Below the pieces are notes generated by a model, which saw only the letters and a list, made by a program, of their open reading frames with translations, was not told the origin of the DNA and made no database searches. This document shows positions 8,332 through 17,194 of a stretch of 64,000 nt of DNA, in pieces (positions within the stretch are counted from its first letter, which is position 1; each line of letters opens with the position of its first letter). Source of the DNA: Deltaproteobacteria bacterium (GTDB lineage Bacteria; Desulfobacterota; Desulfarculia; Desulfarculales; Desulfarculaceae); assembly GCA_020444165.1 (NCBI GenBank), contig JAHLLK010000004.1, positions 83,178-147,177 of the forward strand, given 5' to 3'. The position numbers and the translations under genes were made by a program.

Positions 8332-9009
8332 CTATGCGAGCGGTGGCAACGCCGCCGCGGCCGGGGTGGTCAGATGACCGTCCTTGAGTTCGAGGACGGT
8401 GGCGCAGGTGCGGCGGAGGAACTCGCGGTCGTGGGAGACCATGGCCCAGGCGAGATCGGAGGAGAGAAGGGCTTCTTCCAGCTTGGCGGTGTGCTCCGGG
8501 TCCAGACCGGTGCTGGGCTCATCCAGGAGCAGGGCCTCGGGCCCCATGGCCAGGACGGCGGCCAGGGAGATGAGACGCTTCTCCCCGCCGGATAGCTGGT
8601 GGGTGAGGCGCTTCTCAAAGCCTTCCATGCCGAGCTGGGCCAGGACCTCGCTCACCGCGGCCAGGGCCTTTTCCCGGCCCCAGCCCAGGTTCAGGGGGCC
8701 GAAGGCGATGTCTTCGGCCACGGTGGGGCAAAAGAGCTGGTCGTCCGGGTCCTGAAACAGGAAACCGACCTTTTCGCGGAGGGGGCGGAAGTCTTTCTCG
8801 TGGCGGCAGGGCTGGCCCAGGCCCAGCACCCGGCCCGCCTGGGGCGCCAATAGCCCCATGGCGATGCGGAACATGGTGGATTTGCCAGCCCCGATGGGGC
8901 CCACCACGCCGAGGCGGTCGCCCCGGCTGAGCTGGAAGTCCAGGCCGTCCAATACGGGCTGGCGGGAGGGATAGGCAAAGGTCACTTTTTCCAGCCGGAT
9001 CAGCTCCAC
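8332..9009 (-). CDS. nikO: ECF-type nickel/cobalt transporter ATPase
   Basis: The ATP-binding subunit of an energy-coupling-factor metal importer, 225 residues. It has Walker A GPIGAGKST (about 35-43), a Q loop in FLFQDPDDQLFCPTV, the ABC signature LSGGEKRLISLA, Walker B ALLLDEPSTGLD and the switch His in AMVSHDREFL, all as in CbiO/NikO. GTG at 9009 is chosen because GGAGGAG precedes it at good spacing; the start overlaps the end of the permease gene by 10 bases. It is the last gene of the nikKMLQO operon. Cobalt cannot be excluded as substrate, because the cobalamin operon is adjacent, but NikK- and NikL-like partners favour nickel. Confidence 0.92.
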   Translation of the reverse strand: MELIRLEKVTFAYPSRQPVLDGLDFQLSRGDRLGVVGPIGAGKSTMFRIAMGLLAPQAGRVLGLGQPCRHEKDFRPLREKVGFLFQDPDDQLFCPTVAEDIAFGPLNLGWGREKALAAVSEVLAQLGMEGFEKRLTHQLSGGEKRLISLAAVLAMGPEALLLDEPSTGLDPEHTAKLEEALLSSDLAWAMVSHDREFLRRTCATVLELKDGHLTTPAAAALPPLA

Positions 9010-9812
9010 CAAACTCCTCCCCACTGCACCACGATGAGCACGGCCACGATGGCCGCCCAACTCCAAGAGAACAGGGTGTCGCTCCGCCGCCAATGGAAGT
9101 GGTCCAGGAGCCAGAAGGTGCCCTGGAAGCCCCGGCACAGCATGGCCTGGTACACCCGCTCGGCCCGCTCCAGGCTCCGCACCAGGAGCATGCCCACCAG
9201 CATGGCGTAGGTCCGGTAGGTGTGCAGGTTGGTGCCCGGGGCGAAGCAGCGCACCTTCATGGCCTGGCGCAGGCGGGTGTATTCGCCGTGCATCACGAAT
9301 AGGTAGCGGTGGAACATGAGGAACAGGCTTACCAGCTTGGCCGGTACTTTCAAGTGGGCCAGGGCGTGGAAAATCTCCGGGGCCGGGGTGGTGGACAAGA
9401 GCGTCAGGAGCACCAGGAAGATGGCGTTGGCCTTCAGGGTGATGAGCCCGGCCAGGGGCAGGCCCTGGGGGTTGGGGAGCAGGGAGAACCCCCCGCCGGT
9501 CCAGGTGAGCTGCCAGGGCAGGAAGATCCACAGGAAGGCCACGAACACGTTCACGGCCACGGCGCGGCGCAGGATGAGCCCCGGGGAAAGCCGGGCCGCC
9601 GCGGCCAGGCAGAGCCCCAGCCCCACCCCCAAGGCCGGGCCCAGGGGGTGAGGGGCCAGGGCGGTGACCAGGCTGAAGGCCGCCACGGCCACCACTTTGG
9701 CCCGAGGGTCCAAACGGGCCAAGGGCCCCCGGGCCACGGCTACGCCCTCCAGACTCAGCTTCTTGGGCCGGGTCTGGCGGACAGCCTTGCCTTCGGTCAA
9801 GGCGCGACTCAA
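9000..9812 (-). CDS. nikQ: ECF-type nickel/cobalt transporter permease (T component)
   Basis: The transmembrane coupling subunit, 270 residues, with about five or six hydrophobic segments. The region following LVRSLERAERVYQAMLCRGF contains the conserved A-R-G-like coupling helix of CbiQ/EcfT proteins, here as AMLCRGF. The start is TTG at 9812: its TTGA overlaps the stop of the upstream gene and GGAGGAG lies just before it. An open frame continues a further 20 codons upstream but would run into the upstream gene. The product links the ATPase NikO to the substrate-binding membrane protein NikM. Confidence 0.9.
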   Translation of the reverse strand: MSRALTEGKAVRQTRPKKLSLEGVAVARGPLARLDPRAKVVAVAAFSLVTALAPHPLGPALGVGLGLCLAAAARLSPGLILRRAVAVNVFVAFLWIFLPWQLTWTGGGFSLLPNPQGLPLAGLITLKANAIFLVLLTLLSTTPAPEIFHALAHLKVPAKLVSLFLMFHRYLFVMHGEYTRLRQAMKVRCFAPGTNLHTYRTYAMLVGMLLVRSLERAERVYQAMLCRGFQGTFWLLDHFHWRRSDTLFSWSWAAIVAVLIVVQWGGVWWS

Positions 9813-10417
9813 CGCACTCCTCCTCGGCGGCCGCGGAAATACATGGCCGCCCCCAAGAGTCCCATGATCCAACCCAAGCCGCCCACCGCATCATGCAGGG
9901 TGATGTTGTCGTTGGCCTCGGCCAGCCGGGCGAGCTGGGCGGAGATGGGGGCCAATTTTTGATCCAAGACCCGGCCCAGGGTGGCGGCCAGGGCCGCGTC
10001 GCTGACCACGGCCGGGGCCGCCGCGGTGGCGGCCGGAGCCGGAGCCGCCGCGGTGGCTACGCTGCCGCCGGCTTCCCGACCCAGGTCCCGGGCGCTGAGG
10101 GTGAACTCGGCCTGGTGCCCCGCCCCGGCTTTCAAGACCAGCTTGAGGGGCGGCGGGGCGTCCGGGGGTTTGAGGGAAAATTTGCCTGTAGGGTCGGTCT
10201 TGACCGTGGTGGCCAGTTTGCCGCCCGCGTCATAGACCTCCACCGGGCAGTCCTGGGCTTTGCCGCCGCCGGGCATATAGGCCTCACCCTTGATGAGGCC
10301 GCCTTCCAAATAGGCGAATATTTTTACCCTGTGGGCCCAGGCCGGGACCGGCGCCCAAGAGAGCCAGGCGGACAGACCCAGGGTCAGGGCCAGAGACATG
10401 GTGAGGATACGTCGCAT
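9809..10417 (-). CDS. nikL: NikL-like exported nickel uptake accessory protein
   Basis: A 202-residue protein with a signal peptide (about 1-28, ending in VPAWAHR) and a beta-rich domain with a carboxypeptidase-regulatory-like pattern (GEAYMPGGG, VEVYDAGGKL, TDPTGKFSL). An Ala-rich linker and one C-terminal membrane segment (about 178-195, then basic residues) follow. This architecture matches NikL, which replaces NikN in some NikMNQO-type systems. It probably sits in the periplasm, anchored at its C-terminus, next to NikM. Its exact role is not known to me. The stop overlaps the nikQ start (TTGA). Confidence 0.75.
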   Translation of the reverse strand: MRRILTMSLALTLGLSAWLSWAPVPAWAHRVKIFAYLEGGLIKGEAYMPGGGKAQDCPVEVYDAGGKLATTVKTDPTGKFSLKPPDAPPPLKLVLKAGAGHQAEFTLSARDLGREAGGSVATAAAPAPAATAAAPAVVSDAALAATLGRVLDQKLAPISAQLARLAEANDNITLHDAVGGLGWIMGLLGAAMYFRGRRGGVR

Positions 10418-10436
10418 GAAACTCCTTCCCCCCTTA

Positions 10437-11042
10437 TCAGGAACCGGCCGTGAGGAGGCCGGGCTTGACCTGGCGTAAAAAACCCGCCGCCGCCGCGGTG
10501 ATAAGGCCCTCCACGGCCGCGCCGGGCAGGCTGCTGAGCAGGAAGGCCCCGGCTGTGGTGGTGAACGTGGTGTCGCTCAAGACAAGGCTGGCCGCGGTGA
10601 GGATCGCCGCCAGGAGCACGGCCAGGGAGCCGGCCAGAAAACCGGCCACGATCACCGGGACCTTGCCGCCGTTCTTCAACAAGGGATGCAAGGCGTAATA
10701 CAAGACCACCGCCGGCGCGGCCATGGTGACGGTGTTGACGCCCAGCACGGTGAGACCGCCGAACTGGAACAGCACAGCCTGTAGGACCAGGCCCACGAAA
10801 ATGGCGGGGAACGCGGCCCAGCCCAGGATGAGACCCATGAGGCCGTTCAAAACCAGGTGCACGGAACTGGGGCCCACCGGTACGTGGATCAGGCAGGCCA
10901 CGAAGAACACGGCCGACAACAGGGCCACCTGGGGCAGGCGGTCATAGTCCATTTTCTTGAGCCCCACGGCAATTCCCGCCGCGGCCAGGGCGGCGCCGGC
11001 CCCCAGGACCGGCGCCGACAAGACTCCCTCGGAGATATGCAT
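10437..11042 (-). CDS. nikM: ECF-type nickel/cobalt substrate-binding membrane protein
   Basis: The S component that binds the metal ion, 201 residues and about six membrane segments. It begins MHISEGVLSAPVL; in CbiM/NikM the free N-terminus and His2 directly ligand the metal, so this ATG start is functionally fixed. A second conserved element, HVPVGPSSVHLVLNGLMG, is at about 53-70. GGAG lies seven bases before the start. No separate NikN follows; the NikL-like protein appears to fill that place. It lies between nikK and nikL in one operon. Confidence 0.93.
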   Translation of the reverse strand: MHISEGVLSAPVLGAGAALAAAGIAVGLKKMDYDRLPQVALLSAVFFVACLIHVPVGPSSVHLVLNGLMGLILGWAAFPAIFVGLVLQAVLFQFGGLTVLGVNTVTMAAPAVVLYYALHPLLKNGGKVPVIVAGFLAGSLAVLLAAILTAASLVLSDTTFTTTAGAFLLSSLPGAAVEGLITAAAAGFLRQVKPGLLTAGS

Positions 11043-11061
11043 GGTTTACTCCGCCCCTGGC

Positions 11062-11823
11062 TTAGTGGGCGTAAACCCAGATAACGCCGCCAACTTCCAC
11101 TTCCTTGTCCTGTCCGTCATGCTTGATCTTGCGGTCCTCGTCGGTGTGCAGGGCCGAGAAACCCCACCAGCCGGCCCAGGGCATGGTCCAGGTGAACACA
11201 CCGTCCGCGGTGGTCTTCACCACCTGGGTGATGTGGGCCTCGGTGGGCGCGTGGCGCTCGGCCTTCTGGTTGTAGAACTCCACCTCCACCGCGCAGTCCG
11301 CCAGGGGCTTGCCGCGATAGAGCACCCGGCCGGTGAAGCTGTTGCCGGCGTACAGGCCGTAGGGCCGGGTCAGGGGCACTATCTCCATCTTGAGGCCGAC
11401 CGGTTGGTCCCAGCCTTCCTCGGCGCCCAGGGCGTCCACCACAGTCTTGGTGTAGTGGATGATGTAGAGGTCCTCGGCCGGTTCCCAATAGGGCTGGGGC
11501 TCCAGGTAGAAGATATAGTCACCGGGCTTTTTCACCGGGAACTTGACCTGCCAGGCCTGGTGACCGGCGATCTTGTGTTCCTCGAGCAGGGGCAAGAGGT
11601 CGGTCTTGACGCCGTCCACCATCACGCCAGCCACCTGGGGCCGGACCAGATCCATGCCGATGCCCTCCTGGGGATGCCAGAACAGGAAGTCTACGGTCAG
11701 ATCCCCAGGTTTGTCCAGGAGATTGGTTTGGGGAATCAGCATGCCAAAGTGGGCGAAAGCCGGAGCCGCCCAGGCCAGGCAGAGCGCGCAAGTAAGAACC
11801 AGCACCAATTTTCCGCGAGTCAT
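11062..11823 (-). CDS. nikK: DUF4198 (NikK-like) periplasmic metal uptake protein
   Basis: A 253-residue exported protein with a signal peptide (about 1-24, ending in PAFAHF) and a DUF4198-type beta-sandwich. The mature N-terminus starts with His-Phe-Gly, and the C-terminus ends [10 protein letters not shown], so both ends could offer His ligands, as proposed for this family. DUF4198 proteins accompany nickel NikMQO operons (NikK) and other metal uptake systems. GGAG precedes ATG 11823 closely. First gene of the operon; its leader (11824-12029) contains terminator-like hairpins. Confidence 0.8.
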   Translation of the reverse strand: MTRGKLVLVLTCALCLAWAAPAFAHFGMLIPQTNLLDKPGDLTVDFLFWHPQEGIGMDLVRPQVAGVMVDGVKTDLLPLLEEHKIAGHQAWQVKFPVKKPGDYIFYLEPQPYWEPAEDLYIIHYTKTVVDALGAEEGWDQPVGLKMEIVPLTRPYGLYAGNSFTGRVLYRGKPLADCAVEVEFYNQKAERHAPTEAHITQVVKTTADGVFTWTMPWAGWWGFSALHTDEDRKIKHDGQDKEVEVGGVIWVYAH

Positions 11824-11870
11824 CCCTATTTCTCCTTTTTCCTTACGGCCGCCCTGCCCGGCTCAAAAAA

Positions 11871-11974
11871 ATGGCCACGGGCGAAAAGCGCCGTATGCGC
11901 TGTTTCAGCCTTCGTGGCCATGACTTGGATTATGTTTTCAGGCTTGGAGCAAGTGGGGCGGGCGGACCCGCCCC
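11871..11974 (-). promoter_or_regulatory. Structured region with an intrinsic terminator between mcp and nikK
   Basis: Read on the minus strand, two hairpins lie between the chemoreceptor stop (12030) and nikK (11823). The first pairs 11974-11967 with 11962-11955 (GGGGCGGG with CCCGCCCC, four-base loop). The second pairs CGTGGCCAT with ATGGCCACG (11921-11913 with 11879-11871), encloses a small AGCGC/GCGCT stem and runs straight into seven T's. The second is a good intrinsic terminator 48 bases before nikK. It may simply end the chemoreceptor transcript or may attenuate nikK; I could not match it to the NiCo or cobalamin riboswitch. Confidence 0.6.
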
Positions 11975-12029
11975 GGAGCGGCCTTCAGGCTCGCGGTGCT
12001 TGTTAATATGGTTCCGGAGCCCAGACCTG

Positions 12030-13496
12030 TCAAGTAGATATTGTGGGCAAGAGCCGCCGCTCCGAAGCGGCCGAGGCCGTCAGCTGCACCGCCGCCGCCC
12101 GGCCCGCGCCGTCCATGAGCCGGGCCAGCTCGGAGACCAACTCCAGGAGCCCGCTGGCCTGGTCGGCCAACTGATGGCTGGCTGCCGCGGACTCTTCGGA
12201 GTTGGCCGCCACGGACTGGGTCACCTGGTCTATATCGGTCACCGCCTGGGCGATGTATTGCACGCTCTGGGACTGCTCCCGGCTGGCCGCCGCGATCTCG
12301 CGCACCAGGGCGGCCAGTTGGTCCGCGGACTCGCGCACTTGGCGGAACTCCTGGTCAGCCCCGGCCACCAGGGTCACGCCCTGGCGGATCTGGTTCAGGT
12401 TCTCCTCGATGAGGGACTGGGTGTTGCGGGCGGCCTCGGCAGCCCGGAGCGCCAGGTTGCGGACCTCGCCGGCCACCACCGCGAAGCCGGCCCCGGCCTC
12501 GCCGGCCCGGGCCGCCTCCACCGCGGCGTTCAGAGACAAGAGGTTGGTTTGAAAGGATATCTCGTCGATGGTCCTGACGATGGTGGCGGTCTGGGCGCTG
12601 GTCTGGCTCACCTGATCCATGGAGGCCCGGAGGCGCTGCATGGAAGTTTCGGCCAGGTCCATGGCCTGGGTCACCCGGGTCACCACCCCTTCGGCCGCCA
12701 CCGCGTTATCGGTGTTGCTCTGGCTTTGGGATCCCATCTGCTCCAGGGAAGCCGAGGTTTGCTCCAGGGCCGCGGCCTGGCGGGAGGCGCCCTCGGCCAG
12801 GGACTGGCTGGCGTTGGCCACTTGGCCGGCCGCGGCGGAAACCTCCCCGGCCCCCACATCCAATCCGTCGATGACCGCGCTCAAAGAGCGGGTGATCGCC
12901 TTGGTGAGGCCCCAGGCCAGGAGCAAGCCCAAGGACAGGCAGAGCCCGGCGGCCAGGTAGGACAACAGACGCACGGTGGTGATTTCCCGGCCCAGGGTGT
13001 CCCGCTCGGCCTTGGCCATCTCCTGGGTGGCCTTGATCGCCGCCCGGGCCTCCTGGACCATGTCCTTGTCCGCCGCCTCCAGGTTGGCCTGGAGCCCGGG
13101 GTTGGCGGACTCTCGCCACAGGCGCTGGGCGGTGTCCACGTAATGGTGGAAGGACTCGCGGTACTTCTGGATGCCGGTGGTGAGAGCCTCCAGGCTTTTC
13201 CGGCCCTCGGCCGTGTCCCGGAGAGCGGTCAGCCCCATGGCCAAGCCGTTCATCTGTCCCACCAGCTTGTCCACCCGGCCGATGTACTCCTTGTCACGGC
13301 GCAGAATGAAGTTTTTCTCGTGCCGGCGGGCGTCGAGGATCAGTTTCTCCAAGGTGTCGGCTTGCACCGTCCGGGCCGTGCGCGACTCCACGCGGGAAAG
13401 CGCGAACCAGCCCAGCCCGGCCACCAAAAGCATCAAGACGAGCACCACGGCGAATCCGCCGTACAGCTTGGTTTTCAGGTTGACGTGGACCCCCAT
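12030..13496 (-). CDS. Methyl-accepting chemotaxis protein
   Basis: A 488-residue chemoreceptor. It has one membrane segment at about 11-31, a mostly helical extracytoplasmic domain (four-helix-bundle-like, with [16 protein letters not shown]), a second membrane segment near 190-215 and a cytoplasmic coiled-coil signalling domain. The hairpin tip is [20 protein letters not shown] (about 303-322), the CheA/CheW contact region. No long HAMP domain is evident. ATG 13496 is chosen because GGGGGAGG is six bases upstream; an ATG two codons earlier would abut that site. The ligand is unknown. It lies between two transport operons on the same strand, separated by hairpins on both sides. Confidence 0.9.
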   Translation of the reverse strand: MGVHVNLKTKLYGGFAVVLVLMLLVAGLGWFALSRVESRTARTVQADTLEKLILDARRHEKNFILRRDKEYIGRVDKLVGQMNGLAMGLTALRDTAEGRKSLEALTTGIQKYRESFHHYVDTAQRLWRESANPGLQANLEAADKDMVQEARAAIKATQEMAKAERDTLGREITTVRLLSYLAAGLCLSLGLLLAWGLTKAITRSLSAVIDGLDVGAGEVSAAAGQVANASQSLAEGASRQAAALEQTSASLEQMGSQSQSNTDNAVAAEGVVTRVTQAMDLAETSMQRLRASMDQVSQTSAQTATIVRTIDEISFQTNLLSLNAAVEAARAGEAGAGFAVVAGEVRNLALRAAEAARNTQSLIEENLNQIRQGVTLVAGADQEFRQVRESADQLAALVREIAAASREQSQSVQYIAQAVTDIDQVTQSVAANSEESAAASHQLADQASGLLELVSELARLMDGAGRAAAVQLTASAASERRLLPTIST

Positions 13497-13530
13497 GGCC
13501 ATCCTCCCCCTATGACGTTGCCCCGCTGCC

Positions 13531-13577
13531 GCCGGATTCCGGACCACGGACGTTGGGGTGCACTCCGGGAATCCGGC
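13531..13577 (-). repeat. Leader hairpin upstream of the chemoreceptor
   Basis: GCCGGATTCCGGA (13531-13543) pairs with TCCGGGAATCCGGC (13564-13577), 13 pairs with a single bulged base and a 20-base loop, 35 bases before the chemoreceptor start. It could be a terminator for the upstream PII-like gene (no T run) or a leader structure. The rest of 13581-13781 is GC-rich, with a small GGGGC/GCCCC stem and no gene. Confidence 0.45.
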
Positions 13578-13781
13578 CTATTTTGGATTTGGTTCAGCCT
13601 AATGGAACCGCTGCCAGGGGGAAATGAGCAGGGGACTTCATTTGGGAAGGGAAATGCTTTCAAAAGGTGGACGCCCCCCGGGCGGGGCGCCGGGAGCGGA
13701 CCCCGCCGGGGCCAAGCCCCGGGGGGTGGGGCCGGACCAGCGGCCCGGGGGAAATATCGCCGGAGCGGGAACGCCGGCCGC

Positions 13782-14072
13782 TCAGCTCATCTCCACCACG
13801 GGCCAGGCGAAGATGCGGAGCGCGTCGATGCCGGACTCGGTCCGCAGGCTGGTCAAAAGTGTGTGCAGGCGTGAGGTGAGGTCCCGGTCCACGGCCACCA
13901 TGAGGCAGCAGTTGTAACCGGGCCAAACCGGGGTGTCCAGCCGGGGGCCGCTGGCGCTGCCTTGGCCCAGCACCCGGTTCCATTTGGTGAAGCCCGCCAC
14001 CCCGGCCAGCTCCAACACCTCGATCACTTCCGCGTCCAACACCGCGTCATAGGCGATGAAAAGCATGTTCAC
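13782..14072 (-). CDS. PII-like transporter-associated protein (PG0541-like)
   Basis: A 96-residue protein with a P-II-like ferredoxin fold pattern: MNMLFIAYDAVLDAEVIEVL at the start, then a central strand YNCCLMVAVDRDL and a C-terminal strand LRIFAWPVVEMS. Small proteins of this type are found directly after RND pump genes and are thought to bind the pump or a small ligand; that function is not proven. ATG 14072 overlaps the stop of the RND gene (ATGA), so the two are co-translated. It lacks the T-loop length of true GlnB proteins. The call rests on both sequence pattern and position. Confidence 0.75.
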   Translation of the reverse strand: MNMLFIAYDAVLDAEVIEVLELAGVAGFTKWNRVLGQGSASGPRLDTPVWPGYNCCLMVAVDRDLTSRLHTLLTSLRTESGIDALRIFAWPVVEMS

Positions 14073-17000
14073 GCCGCGGCCCTCCTTTGCCTTCTGCTCT
14101 CCAGGGTATAGTAAACCACGGGAATCAGCACCAAGGTCACCAGGCTGGAGATGCTGAGCCCGCCCAGAATGGTGATGCCCAAGGGGTTCCAGGTCTCCGC
14201 GCCTTGGGCGCGGCTCACCGCCATGGGCAGCATGCCGAAAAAGGTGGTGAGGGTGGTCATGAGCACCGGGCGCAAGCGGTCGCGTCCCGCTTGCACCACC
14301 GCCTCCCGGAGCGGCACCCCGCGGAGCCCCAGGAGCCGGGTGTAGTCCAAGAGTACGATGGCGTTGTTCACCACAATGCCCAAGAGCATGATCACTCCCA
14401 TGAAGGTGATGACCCCCAGGGTGACCCCGGTGAGCCGGAAGGCCCAGATCACCCCCACGAAGGCAAAAGGCACCGCGAACATGATGATCAGGGGATCGCG
14501 GAAGTTGCCGAACAGGGCGGCCATGACCATGTAGGTCAACAGGATGCCCAGGGCCAACAGGATGCCCAGGTCCCGGAAGGCCTTGTCCTGCTCCTCCACG
14601 TCACCGCCAAAGGCCAGGGTCACCCCCGGCGGGAGGTTCAGGCCGTCCATGACCCGCTCCAGGGCCTGGCGAGCCTGGCCCAGGGAGATGCCGTCCAGGG
14701 CGGCCTCCACCCGCACCACCTTTTGCAGGTTCTTGCGCTCCACCTCGATGGGCCCCCGCTGTTCGGACACCTGGGCCACGTCCCCCAGCCGGAGCCGGCG
14801 GCCGTCCGAGGTGAACACGGGGACTTGCAGGAGCTGGTCCAGGCGGTCCTTGTCCGCGTCAGAAAAGCGGGTGAAGATGTCGTAGTTGTCCCCGCCGTCC
14901 CGGAATTCGCTGGTCTTGTAGCCGTAGAGGTAGTTGCGGACCTGCTGGGCCACCACCCCCACGGGAAGCCTCAGGAGCGAGGCCTTGTCCCGGTCCACCT
15001 CCACCCAGATTTCCGGCCGGGGGTCCTTCTGGCTCACGGTCACATCGGCCAGGCCGGGCACCTGCCGGGCGCCCGCGGCCAGGCGGGCGGCCACGTCCCG
15101 GTTGTCCTCCAGGTCGGCGCCCTGCACCTCCACCACCAGGGGCTTGGCCCCGGTGCCGCTCAGGATGGAGCTGACCGGGTCCACGGCCAAAACCCGGAGC
15201 TGGGTGATGCCCGGCACGCGCTGGATGCGCTCCCGGAGGAGCCCGGCGATGGCCGTGGCCGAGCGCTCGCGCAATGCGGGGTCCACCAGCTTGAAGCCCA
15301 GGGAGGCGGCGTTGGGGCTCTCGTCAAAACCCAAGGCCACGCCGATGCCTTCCTCGGACTGGCCGCACCAGGCATAGAGGCTGCGGAACTCCGCGGGCCG
15401 CACCACCCCCATGACGTCGGCCACCACCCGCTCCACCACCTTCTTGGTTTCCTCCACCCGGGTCCCTTCCTCCAGGCGGAAGTCCACGCTCACGTCGCCC
15501 GAGTCCTGCTCGGGCATGAACGAAGTGGAGAGGAAAGGCGCCATGCTCACGGCCGAAAGCAGGGCCGCCCCGGCCAACGCCGCCACCAGCCAGCGCCGCT
15601 CCAGGCTCCAGGCCAACAGCCGGGCGTAGCCCTCGTCCAGGCCGGTGAAAAGATGCTCGGCCGCCGCGGCCAGGCGGCCCGGCGGGGCCGGCGGCGCTGC
15701 CGCTCCCCCGGAGGCGGGCGCTTTGCCCCGCAGCCAGCGGGAGGCCAGCATGGGGGTCATGGACAGGGCGGTGAACAGGCTGGCCCCCAGGGTGACCGCG
15801 ATCACGAAGGCGAGCTGCTTGAAGATCACCCCCACCAGGCCGGTGAGGAACACCATGGGCAGGAACACCACCACGGTGGTGGCGGTGCTGGCCACGATGG
15901 CCAGGCCCATTTCCTGGGCCCCCAACACCGCGGCCACCCCGGGGCGGCCGCCCCGCTCCAAATGGCGCACGATGTTCTCCAGCACCACGATGCCGTTGTC
16001 CACCACCATGCCGCAGGCAATGGCCAGGGACATGAGCGACACCAGATTCACGCTGTAGCCGTTCAGCTGCATGAGGATGAAGGCGATGAGCAGGGAAAAG
16101 GGGATGGTCAGGGCGATGATCACGGAGCTCTTGACTCGCCGGAGGAAGATCCAGGTGACGAGGGTGACCAGCGCGATGCCGGCCAAGAGGGAGAACCTGA
16201 GGTTGGCCACGGCCGAGAGGATGTTCTCGGCGTTGTCCATCACCACCTGGATCTTCACGTCACCGGGCAAGCTATGGGACAGCTTGGCCAGACGCTCCCG
16301 CACCTCTTCCACCACGGCCACGGTGTTCCGGCCGCTCTGCTTTTGCAACAGCAGCACCACCGCCGGCCGGCGGCCGGACCAGGCCAGGAGCTCCTCCGGC
16401 TCAAAGGCGTCGGCCACCTGGGCCACCTCACCCAGGCGCACCGGCCGGCCCTGGTGGGAGCCGATGACCGTCCGGCTCATCTCCCCGGCCGAGGCGTAGC
16501 GGCCCGGCACCCGCACGTAGTACTCCAGGGGCCCCACCTTGGCCGCTCCGGCCGGCAGGTTCAGGTTCTGGGCGGCCAGGACCCGGTTCACCTGCTCCAG
16601 GCTGAGGCCGAAGCCCTCCAGGCGGGCCCGGTCGAAGTACACGTTGATGCGCCGCCGCAGCCCGCCGTAGATGAGGATGGCCCCCACCCCGGGCACCCGG
16701 CGCAGCTCATCGGCGATGACCTTGTCCGCCAGGCGGTAGAGCCGGGGCCAGTTTTCCCGGGCGGTCACGGTGAGGAACATCACCGGCGCGGTGGCCGAGC
16801 TGAACTTGTAGAGCACCGGGGTCTCGGCGTCGTCGGGCAATTTGCGCCGGGCCAGCTCCAGCCGGTCGCGCAGGTCGTTGGTGGCGTTGGCCAGGTCGGT
16901 GCCCCAGTCGAAGCGGCAGGAGACCACCGAGAGGTTGTCCACGCTCTTGGAGGTGAGGGTGTCCAGGTTGTTCACCCCGTTGACCTGGTCCTCGATGCGC

Positions 17001-17194
17001 TGGGTGACCTCGCTCTCCACGTCCGAGGCGCTGGCCCCGGGCCAGGTGGTGAGGATGCTGACCACCGGCGGCTCGATCTCGGGGAACAGGTCCACCGGCA
17101 AAAGAGCCAGGGAGAAGCAGCCCAGCAGGATGACCGCCAGGAACAGCATCAGGGCCGCCACGGGCTGACGGACGGAAAATTCCGCTAGGCGCAT
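14069..17194 (-). CDS. RND efflux pump, HAE-type inner-membrane transporter
   Basis: A 1041-residue proton-driven exporter in the AcrB superfamily: two repeats of six membrane helices with two large periplasmic loops. It starts MRLAEFSVRQPVAALMLFLA, typical of the first helix. The proton-relay helix reads IACGMVVDNGIVVLENI (about 390-406), with Asp-Asn where AcrB has Asp-Asp, as in many pumps of this branch. The start at 17194 overlaps the adaptor stop by one base (TGATG). No outer-membrane factor is encoded in this operon, so it must borrow one or act alone. Its substrate is unknown. The following gene encodes a PII-like partner. Confidence 0.93.
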   Translation of the reverse strand: MRLAEFSVRQPVAALMLFLAVILLGCFSLALLPVDLFPEIEPPVVSILTTWPGASASDVESEVTQRIEDQVNGVNNLDTLTSKSVDNLSVVSCRFDWGTDLANATNDLRDRLELARRKLPDDAETPVLYKFSSATAPVMFLTVTARENWPRLYRLADKVIADELRRVPGVGAILIYGGLRRRINVYFDRARLEGFGLSLEQVNRVLAAQNLNLPAGAAKVGPLEYYVRVPGRYASAGEMSRTVIGSHQGRPVRLGEVAQVADAFEPEELLAWSGRRPAVVLLLQKQSGRNTVAVVEEVRERLAKLSHSLPGDVKIQVVMDNAENILSAVANLRFSLLAGIALVTLVTWIFLRRVKSSVIIALTIPFSLLIAFILMQLNGYSVNLVSLMSLAIACGMVVDNGIVVLENIVRHLERGGRPGVAAVLGAQEMGLAIVASTATTVVVFLPMVFLTGLVGVIFKQLAFVIAVTLGASLFTALSMTPMLASRWLRGKAPASGGAAAPPAPPGRLAAAAEHLFTGLDEGYARLLAWSLERRWLVAALAGAALLSAVSMAPFLSTSFMPEQDSGDVSVDFRLEEGTRVEETKKVVERVVADVMGVVRPAEFRSLYAWCGQSEEGIGVALGFDESPNAASLGFKLVDPALRERSATAIAGLLRERIQRVPGITQLRVLAVDPVSSILSGTGAKPLVVEVQGADLEDNRDVAARLAAGARQVPGLADVTVSQKDPRPEIWVEVDRDKASLLRLPVGVVAQQVRNYLYGYKTSEFRDGGDNYDIFTRFSDADKDRLDQLLQVPVFTSDGRRLRLGDVAQVSEQRGPIEVERKNLQKVVRVEAALDGISLGQARQALERVMDGLNLPPGVTLAFGGDVEEQDKAFRDLGILLALGILLTYMVMAALFGNFRDPLIIMFAVPFAFVGVIWAFRLTGVTLGVITFMGVIMLLGIVVNNAIVLLDYTRLLGLRGVPLREAVVQAGRDRLRPVLMTTLTTFFGMLPMAVSRAQGAETWNPLGITILGGLSISSLVTLVLIPVVYYTLESRRQRRAAA

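Noticed and set aside
11824..12029. Cobalamin riboswitch in front of the nickel/cobalt operon
   Set aside because: No GCCACTG box or other B12-element core was found; only hairpins with a T run.
14087..17188. Open frame of 1033 codons antisense to the first RND pump
   Set aside because: Same cause: the opposite strand encodes an unmistakable RND protein and this frame has no recognisable domain.
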